This document shows, one piece after another, positions 52,728 through 62,065 of a stretch of DNA of 64,000 nt. Below the pieces are notes generated by a model. The model did no database searches. It was not told the origin of the DNA and worked only from the letters and a program-made list of their open reading frames with translations. Position numbers and translations under genes: made by a program. The stretch comes from Paenibacillus lemnae (lineage in GTDB: Bacteria; Bacillota; Bacilli; Paenibacillales; Paenibacillaceae), in contig NZ_JABBPN010000017.1 in NCBI RefSeq assembly GCF_012933385.1, positions 28,544 to 92,543 on the forward strand, written 5' to 3'. The stretch's first letter is position 1. Every line of letters starts with the position of its first letter.

Positions 52728-53999
52728 ATGAAAAATAGCAAACCCCGCTCATCCTCTCATATCCGCAAGCCTTCCCAGCTGTTCAGGCGCAGGCTTTTTA
52801 CATATTGGAAGCAGCAGCTCGCGGCTGTCCGTTCCGTTGCAGACTGGACCGTCATGCTCTACATTCTGGTTCCCGGACTGCTGCTGGGTGGAGGCATCTA
52901 CAGAGAACTGTGGACGATGCCGCTCCCGGCCTGGCTGGAATGGCTTCCCCCGCAGACTGCAGCTGCGGTACTGCTGTTTATTTACTCCGGCAGCATCGTT
53001 TTGTTCGTAGAGGAAGCGGATGCCCTCTTTCTAAGGCAGCAGCCCCGCTGGATGCAGCTCCTTCGGAGAAGAGGCATGCTGTACAGCCTGAGTGCTGCTG
53101 TTGTGACAGGAACATGCATCACCCTGCTTCTTCTGCCTGTACTGCTGCGGGGATTTCATTTGAGCGGACTGCAGTTAGCTGGATGGGTGCTGCTGGCCGT
53201 TGGTATCGGATGGAATGCCAGCCTGCTCACGCACACTGTCAAAGTCCGATTTGCAGGTATCCGTAAGATCATACTATCCGGACTCGTACGCAGCCTGTCC
53301 CTAATCATGCTTCTCGTTATTCTGGCTGTTCTGGGAACTCACCCGGCGGCTCTGCTGACTGCTGGGGGGCTGCTGCTGGCGGTTTCTAATGTGCTCGTCA
53401 GGAGAAAGGAAATAGAACACCACACCTTTACGAATGATGTCAGGGAAGACGCGAAAGTGCGGGTGCAGCTGACAGAATTTGTACTTAAGCAGGCGGTAGG
53501 CAAGCCGCCCCGTGTCCGCAGTAAAGCCTGGCTGTTCAGCAAGTCGCGCAGGATCTATCGCCGCAATACACCGGATAGAAGGTTTGCTTCTGCGGGTGTT
53601 AAAGCCTTTCTAAGGCAGCCGGAAAGCCTGCTGCTGTATGTGCAGATTTCTGCTGTCGGCATCCCGGCGGTCCTCTTTCCGCCAGGCATTATCAAAATCA
53701 TCGTGTACGCCGGGATCATGCTGCTGATCGCCTATATGCTGCATCTGCGGTGGAAGGCCTTTTCTGAATCGGATTTTTCCAAAATCATGCCCTTTACGAT
53801 GGACCAGGAGATGAAGGCCGGGACGCTCGCGGTACAGACATTAATGATCCCGCCTGGCGTGCTGCTCTCATTGACCCTCGGCTTTACGCTGGCACCGGGC
53901 TGGATGGGATGGCTGTATGGAGCCGGTGCTGCGGCAGCTTCTGTATATATATTTCCTCCCTTTTTTGCACGTCCTTCGCTGGGCCGAAGGGACGAATAA
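52728..53999 (+). CDS. ecsB: EcsB-type ABC transporter permease
   Basis: A 423-residue membrane protein with about eight helices and the EcsB layout: FRRRLFTYWKQQLAAVRSVAD at the N-terminus, LFVEEADALFLRQQPRWMQL in the first loop, and a basic cytoplasmic loop RSKAWLFSKSRRIYRR near 265. GGGGGAGTGGAAG precedes ATG. Forms the exporter with EcsA. Confidence 0.87.
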   Translation: MKNSKPRSSSHIRKPSQLFRRRLFTYWKQQLAAVRSVADWTVMLYILVPGLLLGGGIYRELWTMPLPAWLEWLPPQTAAAVLLFIYSGSIVLFVEEADALFLRQQPRWMQLLRRRGMLYSLSAAVVTGTCITLLLLPVLLRGFHLSGLQLAGWVLLAVGIGWNASLLTHTVKVRFAGIRKIILSGLVRSLSLIMLLVILAVLGTHPAALLTAGGLLLAVSNVLVRRKEIEHHTFTNDVREDAKVRVQLTEFVLKQAVGKPPRVRSKAWLFSKSRRIYRRNTPDRRFASAGVKAFLRQPESLLLYVQISAVGIPAVLFPPGIIKIIVYAGIMLLIAYMLHLRWKAFSESDFSKIMPFTMDQEMKAGTLAVQTLMIPPGVLLSLTLGFTLAPGWMGWLYGAGAAAASVYIFPPFFARPSLGRRDE

Positions 54000-54028
54000 G
54001 TAAGAATAAGTACACTTGGAAAACAACA

Positions 54029-54074
54029 AAAACCCGGCATACAGACCATTACGGATCTGTATGCCGGGTTTTTT
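54029..54074. terminator. Bidirectional terminator
   Basis: AAAACCCGGCATACAGA and its exact complement pair around a 10-nt loop, followed by TTTTTT, between converging genes. Confidence 0.9.
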
Positions 54075-54148
54075 CGTCAGAGAATAGTCTCCATCTGCAT
54101 ACAACTTGGCAGGAACATGCAGACTGAAGGCAGCAATTCCGCCGAGTG

Positions 54149-55426
54149 TTACAGGTAAGACGCCGATTCTGCGGCATGCATGCCTGCCGTATACCCGGTT
54201 GAGAAGGCGGCAGTTATGTTGTACCCCCCGGTATACCCGTGGATGTCCATAATTTCGCCGCAAAAGAACAGGCCCGGCATCAGCTTGGATTCCATCGTCT
54301 TCGGCTGGATTTCCTTCAGGCTGACCCCGCCGCCGGTCACGAATGCTTCTTTAAGAGACCGTGTGCCGCAAGCTCGAAATGTGAATTTTTTCAATACAGA
54401 GGAAAGGGCGCTGACCGCATGTTTGGAAACCACACTGCATACGGTGTCTCCATCTACCTCAGCCCGTGAGAGCAGCAGTGGAACCAGCCGTTCCGGCAGC
54501 CAGCCTTTGAGCACATTTTTCACCGCTTTCTTGGGCTCCTCTGCAAACCGGCTCCGAATCTCTTCTTCGGCAGCGCCTAAAGACAAGTCAGGAAGCAGAT
54601 CAATCGCCATCTCCACATTCACCGTATTGAATTTCATCTGGACCTGACGGATAAACTGGCTGCAGCGCAGGGCGATCGGACCCGATACCCCGAAGTGAGT
54701 AATGAGCATATCGCCGCGGTGCCCGATCACTTTTTTACCCTTCGGATTCCATACTGACAGCTCGACATCCCGGAGGGACAAGCCCTGCAGTTCTTTGGAT
54801 GAAATCCACGTTTCTGTAGATACGACGGGCACTTCAGTAGGGTAAAGCTCCGTGATGGTGTGGCCTGCTGCTGCAGCCCATGGATACCCGTCACCTGTAG
54901 ATCCGGTCTGCGGCACAGACTGCCCGCCAGTAGCAAGCACAACACAGCTGGACTTGATTACTGTTCCATTTTTGAGACGAACTCCGGCTGTTCTTCCATC
55001 CTCGTACAGGATGCGGTCAACCGGGCTGTTGGTACGGATGTCGGTTCCAAGCTCTTTTACCTTGCCCACCAGGGCATTGACGACGCTTGATGCTTTATCG
55101 GAAACGGGAAACATGCGCCCGTTGTCTTCTTCTTTCAGACGGATCCCCAGCTGTTCAAAAAACTGCATAATATTGTGGTTATTAAAGTGTTGAAAAGAAC
55201 TGTATAAAAACCGGCCGTTTCCCGGAATGTGAGCGATCAGCTCGTCGGTATCCTTGGCGTTGGTGACATTGCAGCGGCCCCCGCCGGAAATGCCCAGCTT
55301 TCGTCCCAGCTTGTCTCCCTTGTCAACAAGAAGAACGGATGCGCCCGCTTCTCCGGCTGCGACACAAGCCATCAGGCCGGAAGGGCCTCCTCCAACCACG
55401 ATGACATCATAATCTGACATGTTCAT
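54149..55426 (-). CDS. BaiN/HI0933-family flavoprotein
   Basis: A 425-residue FAD enzyme of the HI0933/YtfP family. The dinucleotide motif DVIVVGGGPSGLMACVAAGE, LGRKLGISGGGRCNVTN, CVVLATGGQSVPQTGSTGDG and the end MDIHGYTGGYNITAAFSTGY are characteristic. Relatives include BaiN, which acts on bile-acid C=C bonds; the native role in bacilli is unknown. ATG 55426 is 4 nt from AAAGGAG and ATG 55420 is 10 nt away, so the start is uncertain by two codons. Confidence 0.9.
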   Translation of the reverse strand: MNMSDYDVIVVGGGPSGLMACVAAGEAGASVLLVDKGDKLGRKLGISGGGRCNVTNAKDTDELIAHIPGNGRFLYSSFQHFNNHNIMQFFEQLGIRLKEEDNGRMFPVSDKASSVVNALVGKVKELGTDIRTNSPVDRILYEDGRTAGVRLKNGTVIKSSCVVLATGGQSVPQTGSTGDGYPWAAAAGHTITELYPTEVPVVSTETWISSKELQGLSLRDVELSVWNPKGKKVIGHRGDMLITHFGVSGPIALRCSQFIRQVQMKFNTVNVEMAIDLLPDLSLGAAEEEIRSRFAEEPKKAVKNVLKGWLPERLVPLLLSRAEVDGDTVCSVVSKHAVSALSSVLKKFTFRACGTRSLKEAFVTGGGVSLKEIQPKTMESKLMPGLFFCGEIMDIHGYTGGYNITAAFSTGYTAGMHAAESASYL

Positions 55427-55564
55427 TTAGCTCCTTTTGAGGTCATTCATCTTATCCACTATTATAAACGACTTCGCACCTTCACCCAAGTACATCCACG
55501 ATGGATAAAGAATGCAGCAGCAAGCCATAATAAAGCCATCATGTGGAAAAAGGAGGCTTGCGAC

Positions 55565-55678
55565 ATGTCCAAGAACGATTCCAGACAGCAGGAACAGCAA
55601 AAGCAGGAGAACAAGAGCCGTCAAGGGGAAAACATCACAGATAAAAAGACAGACGGCGTGAACAAACCGTCTACGTAG
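55565..55678 (+). CDS. Small hydrophilic protein, 37 residues
   Basis: ATG 55565 follows AAAGGAGG by 9 nt and encodes 37 residues, rich in Gln, Lys, Asp and Asn (SRQQEQQKQENKSRQGEN), with no hydrophobic core, so probably disordered. It ends TAG 55678 and has its own hairpin terminator 22 bp later. The strong ribosome site and dedicated terminator support a real gene. Small spore or desiccation-type proteins have this composition, but no family is recognised. Confidence 0.6.
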   Translation: MSKNDSRQQEQQKQENKSRQGENITDKKTDGVNKPST

Positions 55679-55700
55679 TGTCCTAGTAGAGCAGCAATGG

Positions 55701-55731
55701 AAGGCGGATTCCAAGCGGAATCTGCCTTTTT
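55701..55731 (+). terminator. Intrinsic terminator of the 37-residue gene
   Basis: AAGGCGGATTCC and GGAATCTGCCTT pair around AAGC, followed by TTTT. Confidence 0.85.
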
Positions 55732-55838
55732 TACAGACTGTACATATCTTGCTTTCATGTCTAGGGGTTGTATAATATAGATTATGATACTTTGTATTCA
55801 TATGTAACAAACTTGTTTATATAAGGAGTGGAAGAATT

Positions 55839-56273
55839 ATGGGTATGTCTTTTGATCGATATATGCGTGATATGGTTCAGCCAATGCGTGACGAGCTGAC
55901 CAGTCTCGGTATCAAGGAACTGACGACTGCGGAAGAAGTAGAGACACAGCTTCCTGGAGCGGCAGGAACTGCACTTGTTGTTGTGAACTCGGTATGCGGC
56001 TGTGCTGCAGGTCAGGCTCGTCCGGGTGTGGCCCGCGCACTGGAAGGTGACATTAAGCCGGATCACCTGTTTACCGTGTTTGCAGGACAGGATAAGGAAG
56101 CGACAGCCAAGGCTCGTGAGTACTTTGCGCCGTATCCGCCATCATCTCCGTCCATCGCTCTGTTGAAAGACGGGGAGCTGGTTCATTTTATTGAACGTCA
56201 TCAGGTAGAGAACCGCTCCGCAGAGGAAATTGCGGCAGATCTCGCGGATGCGTTTGATCGTTACTGCCGTTAA
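55839..56273 (+). CDS. brxB: Bacilliredoxin, BrxA/BrxB family
   Basis: A 144-residue thioredoxin-fold protein with the CGC motif (Cys53 and Cys55 in NSVCGCAAGQARPGVA). Bacilliredoxins remove bacillithiol from S-bacillithiolated proteins after oxidative stress. FDRYMRDMVQPMRDELT at the start is typical. AAGGAG is 9 nt from ATG. Which of the two paralogue names applies cannot be settled from one copy. Confidence 0.92.
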   Translation: MGMSFDRYMRDMVQPMRDELTSLGIKELTTAEEVETQLPGAAGTALVVVNSVCGCAAGQARPGVARALEGDIKPDHLFTVFAGQDKEATAKAREYFAPYPPSSPSIALLKDGELVHFIERHQVENRSAEEIAADLADAFDRYCR

Positions 56274-56386
56274 TCTTTAATGACAGTAATCATTCAGACC
56301 CCGAAGCATTCGGCGATCCCGAAGCCAAGGGGTCTTTGTGTGAAGGTAGACTAACAATGCGGTGATTTCGAAAGGAGCCGGAAAAC

Positions 56387-57196
56387 ATGAGCCTACAGGA
56401 ACAGATTATTGCTGAACTTGGTGTGAAGCCCACGATCAATGTGGAGCAGGAAGTCAGAAAACGTGTGGATTTTTTGAAATCGTATGTGAAGGATTCCGGT
56501 ACCTCGGGCCTGCTGATCGCCATCAGCGGAGGACTCGACAGCTCTGTAGCCACTGGCCTGTGCAAGCTGGCAACTGATGAGCTGACAGAGGAGCTTGGTA
56601 AGGAATTCAAAACACTCGGTGTTTTCCAGCCATACGGCACGCAGTCGGATATCGAACACAGCTATGAGACAGCCAAGGCGTTCAACCTGAAATATACGGT
56701 GGAGACGAACATCGAGGAAGCCGTCAATGAGATTGCGCTTGAGGTAGAGCATGGCTTGAAAAACATTGGTGTTCACCAGCACGTCAGCATACCGGGTAAA
56801 GGAAACGTTAAGGCAAGAACGCGCATGGTGATCCAGTACGCCATTGCTTTTGAACAAAATCTGCTTGTCGTAGGCACTGATCATGCTTCCGAAGCAATCA
56901 CCGGCTTTTACACCAAGTGGGGCGACGGCGCCGTGGATATTACGCCACTGAGCACGCTGAACAAGCGCCAGGTTCGCCTTATCGGTTCGTATCTGGGGGT
57001 TCCGCAGTCCATTCTGGATAAAGTACCGACCGCAGGCCTGTGGGAAGGACAGACCGACGAGAAGGAGCTGGGCATCACATACGAGGATAACAGCGATTAC
57101 CTGGAAGGCAAGGAAGTGGCTCCCGAAGTTCGTGAGAAGCTGGAAAGTTACTACCGCAAAACCGCACATAAACGCAATACCATCCCTGGCATTTAA
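56387..57196 (+). CDS. nadE: NH3-dependent NAD(+) synthetase
   Basis: A 269-residue enzyme that amidates nicotinate adenine dinucleotide to NAD. The PP-loop is AISGGLDSSVATGL. GTDHASEAITGFYTKWGDGA, DITPLSTLNKRQVR and VPTAGLWEGQTDEKELG are the NadE contact loops. There is no glutaminase domain, so ammonia is the nitrogen source. AAAGGAGCCGG precedes ATG. Confidence 0.95.
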   Translation: MSLQEQIIAELGVKPTINVEQEVRKRVDFLKSYVKDSGTSGLLIAISGGLDSSVATGLCKLATDELTEELGKEFKTLGVFQPYGTQSDIEHSYETAKAFNLKYTVETNIEEAVNEIALEVEHGLKNIGVHQHVSIPGKGNVKARTRMVIQYAIAFEQNLLVVGTDHASEAITGFYTKWGDGAVDITPLSTLNKRQVRLIGSYLGVPQSILDKVPTAGLWEGQTDEKELGITYEDNSDYLEGKEVAPEVREKLESYYRKTAHKRNTIPGI

Positions 57197-57213
57197 GATG
57201 CTGAGCAAAGAAG

Positions 57214-57246
57214 AAAGCCCCGAAGCTCATAGCTTTCGGGGCTTTT
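57214..57246 (+). terminator. Intrinsic terminator
   Basis: AAAGCCCCGAAGCT and AGCTTTCGGGGCTTTT pair with one bulge around CAT. Confidence 0.8.
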
Positions 57247-57274
57247 ATATGAAGGAATCAAGGGAGCTGGTGCA

Positions 57275-57673
57275 TTGATATACGGAATCGGACATGATGT
57301 GCTGGAAATCAAACGTGTAAACCTGCTGCTAAGCGGAACTCACGGCCAGAAATTTATGGAACGTGTCCTGACAGAGTCGGAACGACAGCTTGCAGAGGAC
57401 AGAAGCGGTCGAAAGGCAGAGTTTACTGCCGGGCGTTTTGCGGCAAAGGAGGCACTCAGCAAGGCTTTTGGCTGCGGAATTGGTGCTAATATAGGCTTTT
57501 TGGATATGGAAGTATTGCCAGATCGTCTGGGCAGACCGGTTGCAGCCATTTCGGGAGCTGCATGGTCAAGGCTTGGGATTGCCGATCCCGAGAACTATCT
57601 CATTCATCTGAGTATTTCGCATCAGAGTGAGCTGGCCTCTGCTTTTGCGGTGATTGAGCGAAAGGGAGATTGA
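57275..57673 (+). CDS. acpS: Holo-[acyl-carrier-protein] synthase
   Basis: A 132-residue phosphopantetheinyl transferase that activates ACP for fatty acid synthesis. It begins MIYGIGHDVLEIKRV with metal-binding Asp8, and FTAGRFAAKEALSKAFG carries the second conserved Glu/Lys motif. Start TTG 57275, with AAGGGAG 9 nt upstream. Three bases separate it from mutY. Confidence 0.95.
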   Translation: MIYGIGHDVLEIKRVNLLLSGTHGQKFMERVLTESERQLAEDRSGRKAEFTAGRFAAKEALSKAFGCGIGANIGFLDMEVLPDRLGRPVAAISGAAWSRLGIADPENYLIHLSISHQSELASAFAVIERKGD

Positions 57674-57676
57674 TTC

Positions 57677-58822
57677 ATGGAACATTTTGAGCAACAGCGG
57701 TATTTTAGCACGGAACTGCTTCAATGGTATGTTGTCATTAAGCGGGATTTGCCGTGGAGAAGACACCGGAATCCGTATTTTATCTGGATCTCGGAAATTA
57801 TGCTGCAGCAGACCAGGGTCGATACGGTAATTCCTTATTTCAACCGGTTTATCGAGAAATTTCCAACTGTGGAGGCTTTGGCGGATGCGCCCGAAGATGA
57901 GGTGCTGAAGTGCTGGGAGGGACTCGGTTATTATTCCCGGGCAAGAAACCTGCAGGCTGCGGCACGGCAGGTCAAGGAGCAGTATGGCGGCATCATGCCG
58001 AGCGGTAAGGAAGAGGTAGCCGGGCTGAAAGGTGTCGGACCTTACACGGCTGGCGCGATTCGCAGCATTGCGTTTAATCTGCCGGCTCCGGCGGTGGATG
58101 GCAATGTCATGCGTGTCCTGTCCCGCTATTTTCTTATTGAAGAAGATATTATGAAGATTCGGACCCGGAAGCATATGGAGGAGCTGGTCATGCAGCTGAT
58201 TCCGGAGGGAAGAGCATCGGACTTTAATCAGGGGCTGATGGAGCTGGGTGCACTGGTATGCACACCGAAGTCACCGAAATGCCTTACCTGTCCTGTGATG
58301 GAACACTGCAGGGGCCGTATCGAGGGCAAGGAAGATCAGCTTCCAGTTAAGACCAAAGCCAAGCCTCCCCGCCCGGAGTACCGGCTGACTGCCATTGTGG
58401 AAGGGACAGGAGAGCATGCAGGCAAGGTGCTGATCCGCAAACGCCCGGATACCGGGCTGCTGGCAGGCATGTGGGAGCTGCCTCATGTGCCCGAATCACC
58501 GGATGTGAAGCCGGGTGCTTATGTGCCGCTGCCTGATGAAGCAGCAGCGGACAGGCTGGGCGCTGCGCTGAATGCGGAGCATATTCCCGCCTCAGGAGGG
58601 GAGCATGTCATGAATGCGGAGCATACATTCAGTCATATTATCTGGTATATGCGTGTGTACCGCTATGATGGGCAGGTGCCGGAGCCTGCCGCTCCACTTG
58701 TTGCGGCTGAGCAGGCTGCTGCCTACGAGACAGGAAATTACCAGTGGATCCGGAAGGAAGATATGGAGCGGTATGCGTTTCCGAATGTGTTTTTACGCAT
58801 TTTGAATGATTATTTTGAATAG
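57677..58822 (+). CDS. mutY: A/G-specific adenine DNA glycosylase
   Basis: A 381-residue enzyme that removes adenine opposite 8-oxoguanine. Catalytic Glu in WISEIMLQQTRVDTV, helix-hairpin-helix LKGVGPYTAGAI with catalytic Asp in PAVDGNVMRVLSR, 4Fe-4S cysteines in CTPKSPKCLTCPVMEHC, and a C-terminal Nudix-like 8-oxoG reader (LLAGMWELPHVPES). All key residues present. Probably co-transcribed with acpS. Confidence 0.95.
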   Translation: MEHFEQQRYFSTELLQWYVVIKRDLPWRRHRNPYFIWISEIMLQQTRVDTVIPYFNRFIEKFPTVEALADAPEDEVLKCWEGLGYYSRARNLQAAARQVKEQYGGIMPSGKEEVAGLKGVGPYTAGAIRSIAFNLPAPAVDGNVMRVLSRYFLIEEDIMKIRTRKHMEELVMQLIPEGRASDFNQGLMELGALVCTPKSPKCLTCPVMEHCRGRIEGKEDQLPVKTKAKPPRPEYRLTAIVEGTGEHAGKVLIRKRPDTGLLAGMWELPHVPESPDVKPGAYVPLPDEAAADRLGAALNAEHIPASGGEHVMNAEHTFSHIIWYMRVYRYDGQVPEPAAPLVAAEQAAAYETGNYQWIRKEDMERYAFPNVFLRILNDYFE

Positions 58823-58852
58823 AACACTCTTCACAGCAGCAGATCATGTGCG

Positions 58853-58888
58853 GACAGGAAGGCTTATAATGCCATCCTGTCTTTTTTA
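58853..58888 (+). terminator. Intrinsic terminator
   Basis: GACAGGAAGGC pairs with GCCATCCTGTC (one mismatch) and is followed by TTTTTT. Confidence 0.85.
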
Positions 58889-59076
58889 TGTTTTACCTCC
58901 GATTCATCCCGCGTTGACAAGGAGTTAATATATATAGGCTATTCTATACCTCATGACATCCATAAGGGTAGAGATGATGAGAAAACCCGAACGCAAGCTC
59001 CTGCATACGGGAGAAGTGTGTCCGGGCTCTTTGTGCTGTCATGTATCATGCAGATTCGGTTGGGGAGGTCATCTAC

Positions 59077-59997
59077 ATGCTTAAACATTACGCGGTTAAA
59101 GTCATATCTATAGCGCTCTTGCTGCTTCTGCTTCTGAATGCTTGCTCTGCACCGGAGCGAGAAAGTGAATTTACGACTTGGAGGCCGAAAATCGGAGAGC
59201 TGGCTGTTCGATACTTTTATTTGGAATCCAAGGATAAATCGGGTGATGCCATCTTGGTAACAGCCCCGGACGGTAAGAACATCCTGCTGGATGCGGGGAT
59301 TCCTGAGGCCGGACCTAAGCTGGATGAGATGCTCCGTACTCTGGGGGTGGATGAGCTGGATATCGTCATCAACACGCATCCGCATATTGACCATATCGGC
59401 GGACTGACGACCCTTCTGCGAACTCTGCCTGTCCAATCCTATTATTCGAACGGCATACCCCATACAACAGATACCTATTCGAAGGTTCAATCTGCGCTCA
59501 AGGAGAAGGGAATTCAGGAGCAGCATCTTCAGGAAGGTGATCGTCTGGAATTGTCGGATGATCTGCACATTGAGATCTTAAATCCGGAGGCTGGCAGCGG
59601 TGAGCTGGCAGTCGAGAAGCGATCCACCGAAGAACATAATAACAAATCTATGGTGCTGTTAATGGTCTACAAAGATACGAGGATTTTATTTACGGGGGAT
59701 ATTTACAAAACGGCAGAATATGAGCTGATGAAGAGGTATGGAGAACATTTAAAGGCTGATTTGATGCATGCGCCTCATCATGGAGATATCACATCTTCAT
59801 CCGGCAAATTTATCGATACGGTGGGTGCAGAACATGTCATCATCAGTGCGAACATTTTGCAAAGCCTGGATGTGATGAAGCGGTACGAGGACAAAGTCGA
59901 TCATGTATGGAATACAGGAATCAATGGAAACATGCTGTTTATTTCAGACGGAGTTCATATTCAAGCCTTTCCAGAGAGCATAAATACAGATAAATGA
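59077..59997 (+). CDS. MBL-fold hydrolase lipoprotein (ComEC C-domain-like)
   Basis: A 306-residue protein with a lipoprotein signal (LLLLLLNACS, lipid Cys at 23) and a metallo-beta-lactamase fold like the ComEC nuclease-type domain. The metal motif is INTHPHIDHIGG (HxHxDH), followed by LFTGDIYKTAEYELM and HAPHHGDITSSSGKFI. ATG 59077 follows GGGGAGG by 8 nt; an ATG at 59041 lacks a site. An extracellular, membrane-anchored hydrolase, perhaps a nuclease; no competence genes are nearby. Confidence 0.85.
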   Translation: MLKHYAVKVISIALLLLLLLNACSAPERESEFTTWRPKIGELAVRYFYLESKDKSGDAILVTAPDGKNILLDAGIPEAGPKLDEMLRTLGVDELDIVINTHPHIDHIGGLTTLLRTLPVQSYYSNGIPHTTDTYSKVQSALKEKGIQEQHLQEGDRLELSDDLHIEILNPEAGSGELAVEKRSTEEHNNKSMVLLMVYKDTRILFTGDIYKTAEYELMKRYGEHLKADLMHAPHHGDITSSSGKFIDTVGAEHVIISANILQSLDVMKRYEDKVDHVWNTGINGNMLFISDGVHIQAFPESINTDK

Positions 59998-60074
59998 AAA
60001 GCAAATGAATAAATAATCCTTACATGGAATTTACACTGCATTAATTTTGTGCTGATTGTTGGACGTTACATTAG

Positions 60075-60650
60075 ATGGAGTCAAAGGGGGAGGACAATAT
60101 AGAAAAGCCGGATCTGAAGGTATTCCCGATCATTGCATCCGTTACCCGGATGGATCAGCTCGAAGCAGCTATGAGCAGCAGGGTGGATCGAGTGATTCTT
60201 ATGGCTGGTGATATTTTGAACTTGTCTGAGATTGTGGACAGCCTGCATCAAAGCGGGAAAAAAGTGTTTGTACATTTGGAAATGGTAGGCGGTATCGGCA
60301 GAGACAATGTGGCTGTACAATACATAGCTGACCGATTTGGCATTGACGGTATTGTGACAACCAAGACCAACGCGGTGGCTGCAGCACGCCAAGCTGGCAT
60401 CATGTCGATACAACGGGTTTTTGCCATTGATTCTGCCGCGGTGGAAACAGCTGTGAAAATGATTAATCAAGCTCGTCCTGATGAGGTGGAACTTATGCCG
60501 GGCCTCATGCCGCGAGTCATAGCTGATATGAAGAAGAGAATAGAACGACCTTTGATTGTAGGCGAATTGATCCGTAGTGAACAGGAAATTCACCTGGCTT
60601 TGGAAAGTGGAGCTAATCATATATCTACAGGTGCTGTTCAGTTTTGGTGA
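60075..60650 (+). CDS. glpP: Glycerol-3-phosphate-responsive antiterminator
   Basis: A 191-residue TIM-barrel-like RNA-binding protein. With glycerol 3-phosphate it lets transcription read through leader terminators of glp genes in B. subtilis. It shows FPIIASVTRMDQLEAAM, FVHLEMVGGIG, DGIVTTKTNAVAAARQAGI, PDEVELMPGLMPRVI and VGELIRSEQEIHLALESGA. The ATG at 60075 has no good site; the strongest ribosome-like run (GGGGGAGG) lies inside the first codons, and no ATG/GTG/TTG follows it closely. Next to a Ugp-like importer rather than glpFK or glpD. Confidence 0.88.
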   Translation: MESKGEDNIEKPDLKVFPIIASVTRMDQLEAAMSSRVDRVILMAGDILNLSEIVDSLHQSGKKVFVHLEMVGGIGRDNVAVQYIADRFGIDGIVTTKTNAVAAARQAGIMSIQRVFAIDSAAVETAVKMINQARPDEVELMPGLMPRVIADMKKRIERPLIVGELIRSEQEIHLALESGANHISTGAVQFW

Positions 60651-60745
60651 AAGACATTGTTCTGCAGCTTCTGGGTGGAGACCCCAGAGAAAACCCTGGA
60701 GAAGCAGAGCAGTCATTTTAAGGAGTTGAAAGGGGTCTTACACAC
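60651..60745 (+). promoter_or_regulatory. Possible GlpP-controlled leader of the importer
   Basis: CTGCAGCTTCT and AGAAGCAGAGCAG can fold with an inner GGG/CCC stem between glpP and the binding-protein gene. It has no long T run, so terminator strength is doubtful. GlpP action here is inferred from gene adjacency only. Confidence 0.35.
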
Positions 60746-62065
60746 ATGAAGATGAAAAAATGGTTAAACACGGCGCTTGCGGTCACGCTCGCTGTGGGAC
60801 TGTCGGCTTGCGGAGGCGGAACGGGAGAAAATGAAGCGGCCACGGCATCAGCGGATCCGGCAATGAAAGAGGACACTACACCGGTAACGATCCAGTACTG
60901 GCATGCTCACGCAGAAGCCCAATTGGAAGGGTTGAACCGAATGATCGATGAATTCAGCCAGAAATACCCGCATATTACCGTGGAGCCGGTGTTCCAGGGC
61001 GCTTATCCGGATCTTCATAAGAAGCTGCAGGCCGCTGTGGCCGCAGGCGATGTACCGGCTGTGACGAACGTAGAGGTTGCGTCATTACCTAATTTTGCAG
61101 ACAGCGGTGTGTTTGCAGATTTGACTCCATATATTGAACGTGATGGAGTCGATACAGCCGATTTCTCCAAAGGCATGCTGGATGCCTACAGCTATAACGG
61201 CAAGCAGTATGGTTTTCCGCTGATTGTCAGCACGAGTGTGTTTGTTTACAACAAAACGATGCTGGACGAACTTGGTGTGCAGCCGCCTCAAACCTGGGAC
61301 GAGATCGACGCTTTTAATGAAAAGGTAACGGTCAAAAATGGAGACAAGACGGAACGTTATGCCTTCTCAATTCCAGGCTGGGATACATGGTACTACGATC
61401 CGTGGATCATTAACGGGGGTGGACAGATCTTGAACGATGATCTCTCGGCATCGGCTGTACAGACTCCGGAATCTCTCCGTTATATTGAGAATTTCAAACG
61501 CTGGATGGATGAAGGCAGCATGCACATGGGCTTCGGAAAAGGAGCGTCGGATAATATGCGCCAAATGTTCATGGGCGGCGAGATCGCTATGGTAGAGCAT
61601 ACCTCAGCCATGCTGAAAATGTACCAGGAGAATGCGGATTTTGAGGTTGGGGTATCTTTCCTGCCAGGTGATCAGAAGCGTACTTCCAATATTGGCGGGG
61701 CAGGCATTGTCATGATGGAAGGTACAGAGGGAGCCGAGCAGGAAGCGGCTTGGAAGTTTATCGAGTTTATGACATCGGCAGACCAGAACATCGAATGGGC
61801 GGAATCGGTAGGCTACCTGCCGACACGTAAATCTGCGATTGAGTCCGATAAAGGCGACGCGTATTTTGAAAGATGGCCGCAATATAAAGCCGTATATGAG
61901 CATTTTGATGAAGTAACACCTCGTCTGCAGCATCCGGCATATCCGGAATTCAGCGCAGTGTATAAAGAAGTGATCGGCGAGATGATTCTGAATCAGCAGG
62001 ATCCGGTGCCGCTTATGAAGGACGCGGAATCTAAAATCAACGATATTCTGGCGGACTATGAGTAA
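60746..62065 (+). CDS. Ugp-like ABC transporter substrate-binding lipoprotein
   Basis: A 439-residue family 1 binding protein (SBP_bac_1). Lipobox LSACGG with Cys22. Core features: IQYWHAHAEAQLEGLNRMID, YGFPLIVSTSVFVYNKTMLD, LGVQPPQTWDEIDAF, IINGGGQILND and GGAGIVMMEGT. UgpB proteins have the same FxSSTPVLYYNK-type segment, and GlpP lies upstream, so glycerol 3-phosphate or a glycerophosphodiester is the likely cargo; a sugar cannot be excluded. It overlaps the first permease by 8 bases. AGGAGTTGAAAGG precedes the coding start with long spacing. Confidence 0.83.
   Translation: MKMKKWLNTALAVTLAVGLSACGGGTGENEAATASADPAMKEDTTPVTIQYWHAHAEAQLEGLNRMIDEFSQKYPHITVEPVFQGAYPDLHKKLQAAVAAGDVPAVTNVEVASLPNFADSGVFADLTPYIERDGVDTADFSKGMLDAYSYNGKQYGFPLIVSTSVFVYNKTMLDELGVQPPQTWDEIDAFNEKVTVKNGDKTERYAFSIPGWDTWYYDPWIINGGGQILNDDLSASAVQTPESLRYIENFKRWMDEGSMHMGFGKGASDNMRQMFMGGEIAMVEHTSAMLKMYQENADFEVGVSFLPGDQKRTSNIGGAGIVMMEGTEGAEQEAAWKFIEFMTSADQNIEWAESVGYLPTRKSAIESDKGDAYFERWPQYKAVYEHFDEVTPRLQHPAYPEFSAVYKEVIGEMILNQQDPVPLMKDAESKINDILADYE

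Noticed and set aside
56296..56335. Terminator after the bacilliredoxin gene
   Set aside because: AGACCCC/GGGGTCT can pair, but the loop is long and the T tract is weak; not listed as a feature.
58987..59028. Stem-loop before the MBL-fold lipoprotein gene
   Set aside because: CCCGAACGCA/TGTGTCCGGG with inner CTCC/GGAG can fold, but no T run or known riboswitch pattern is present.
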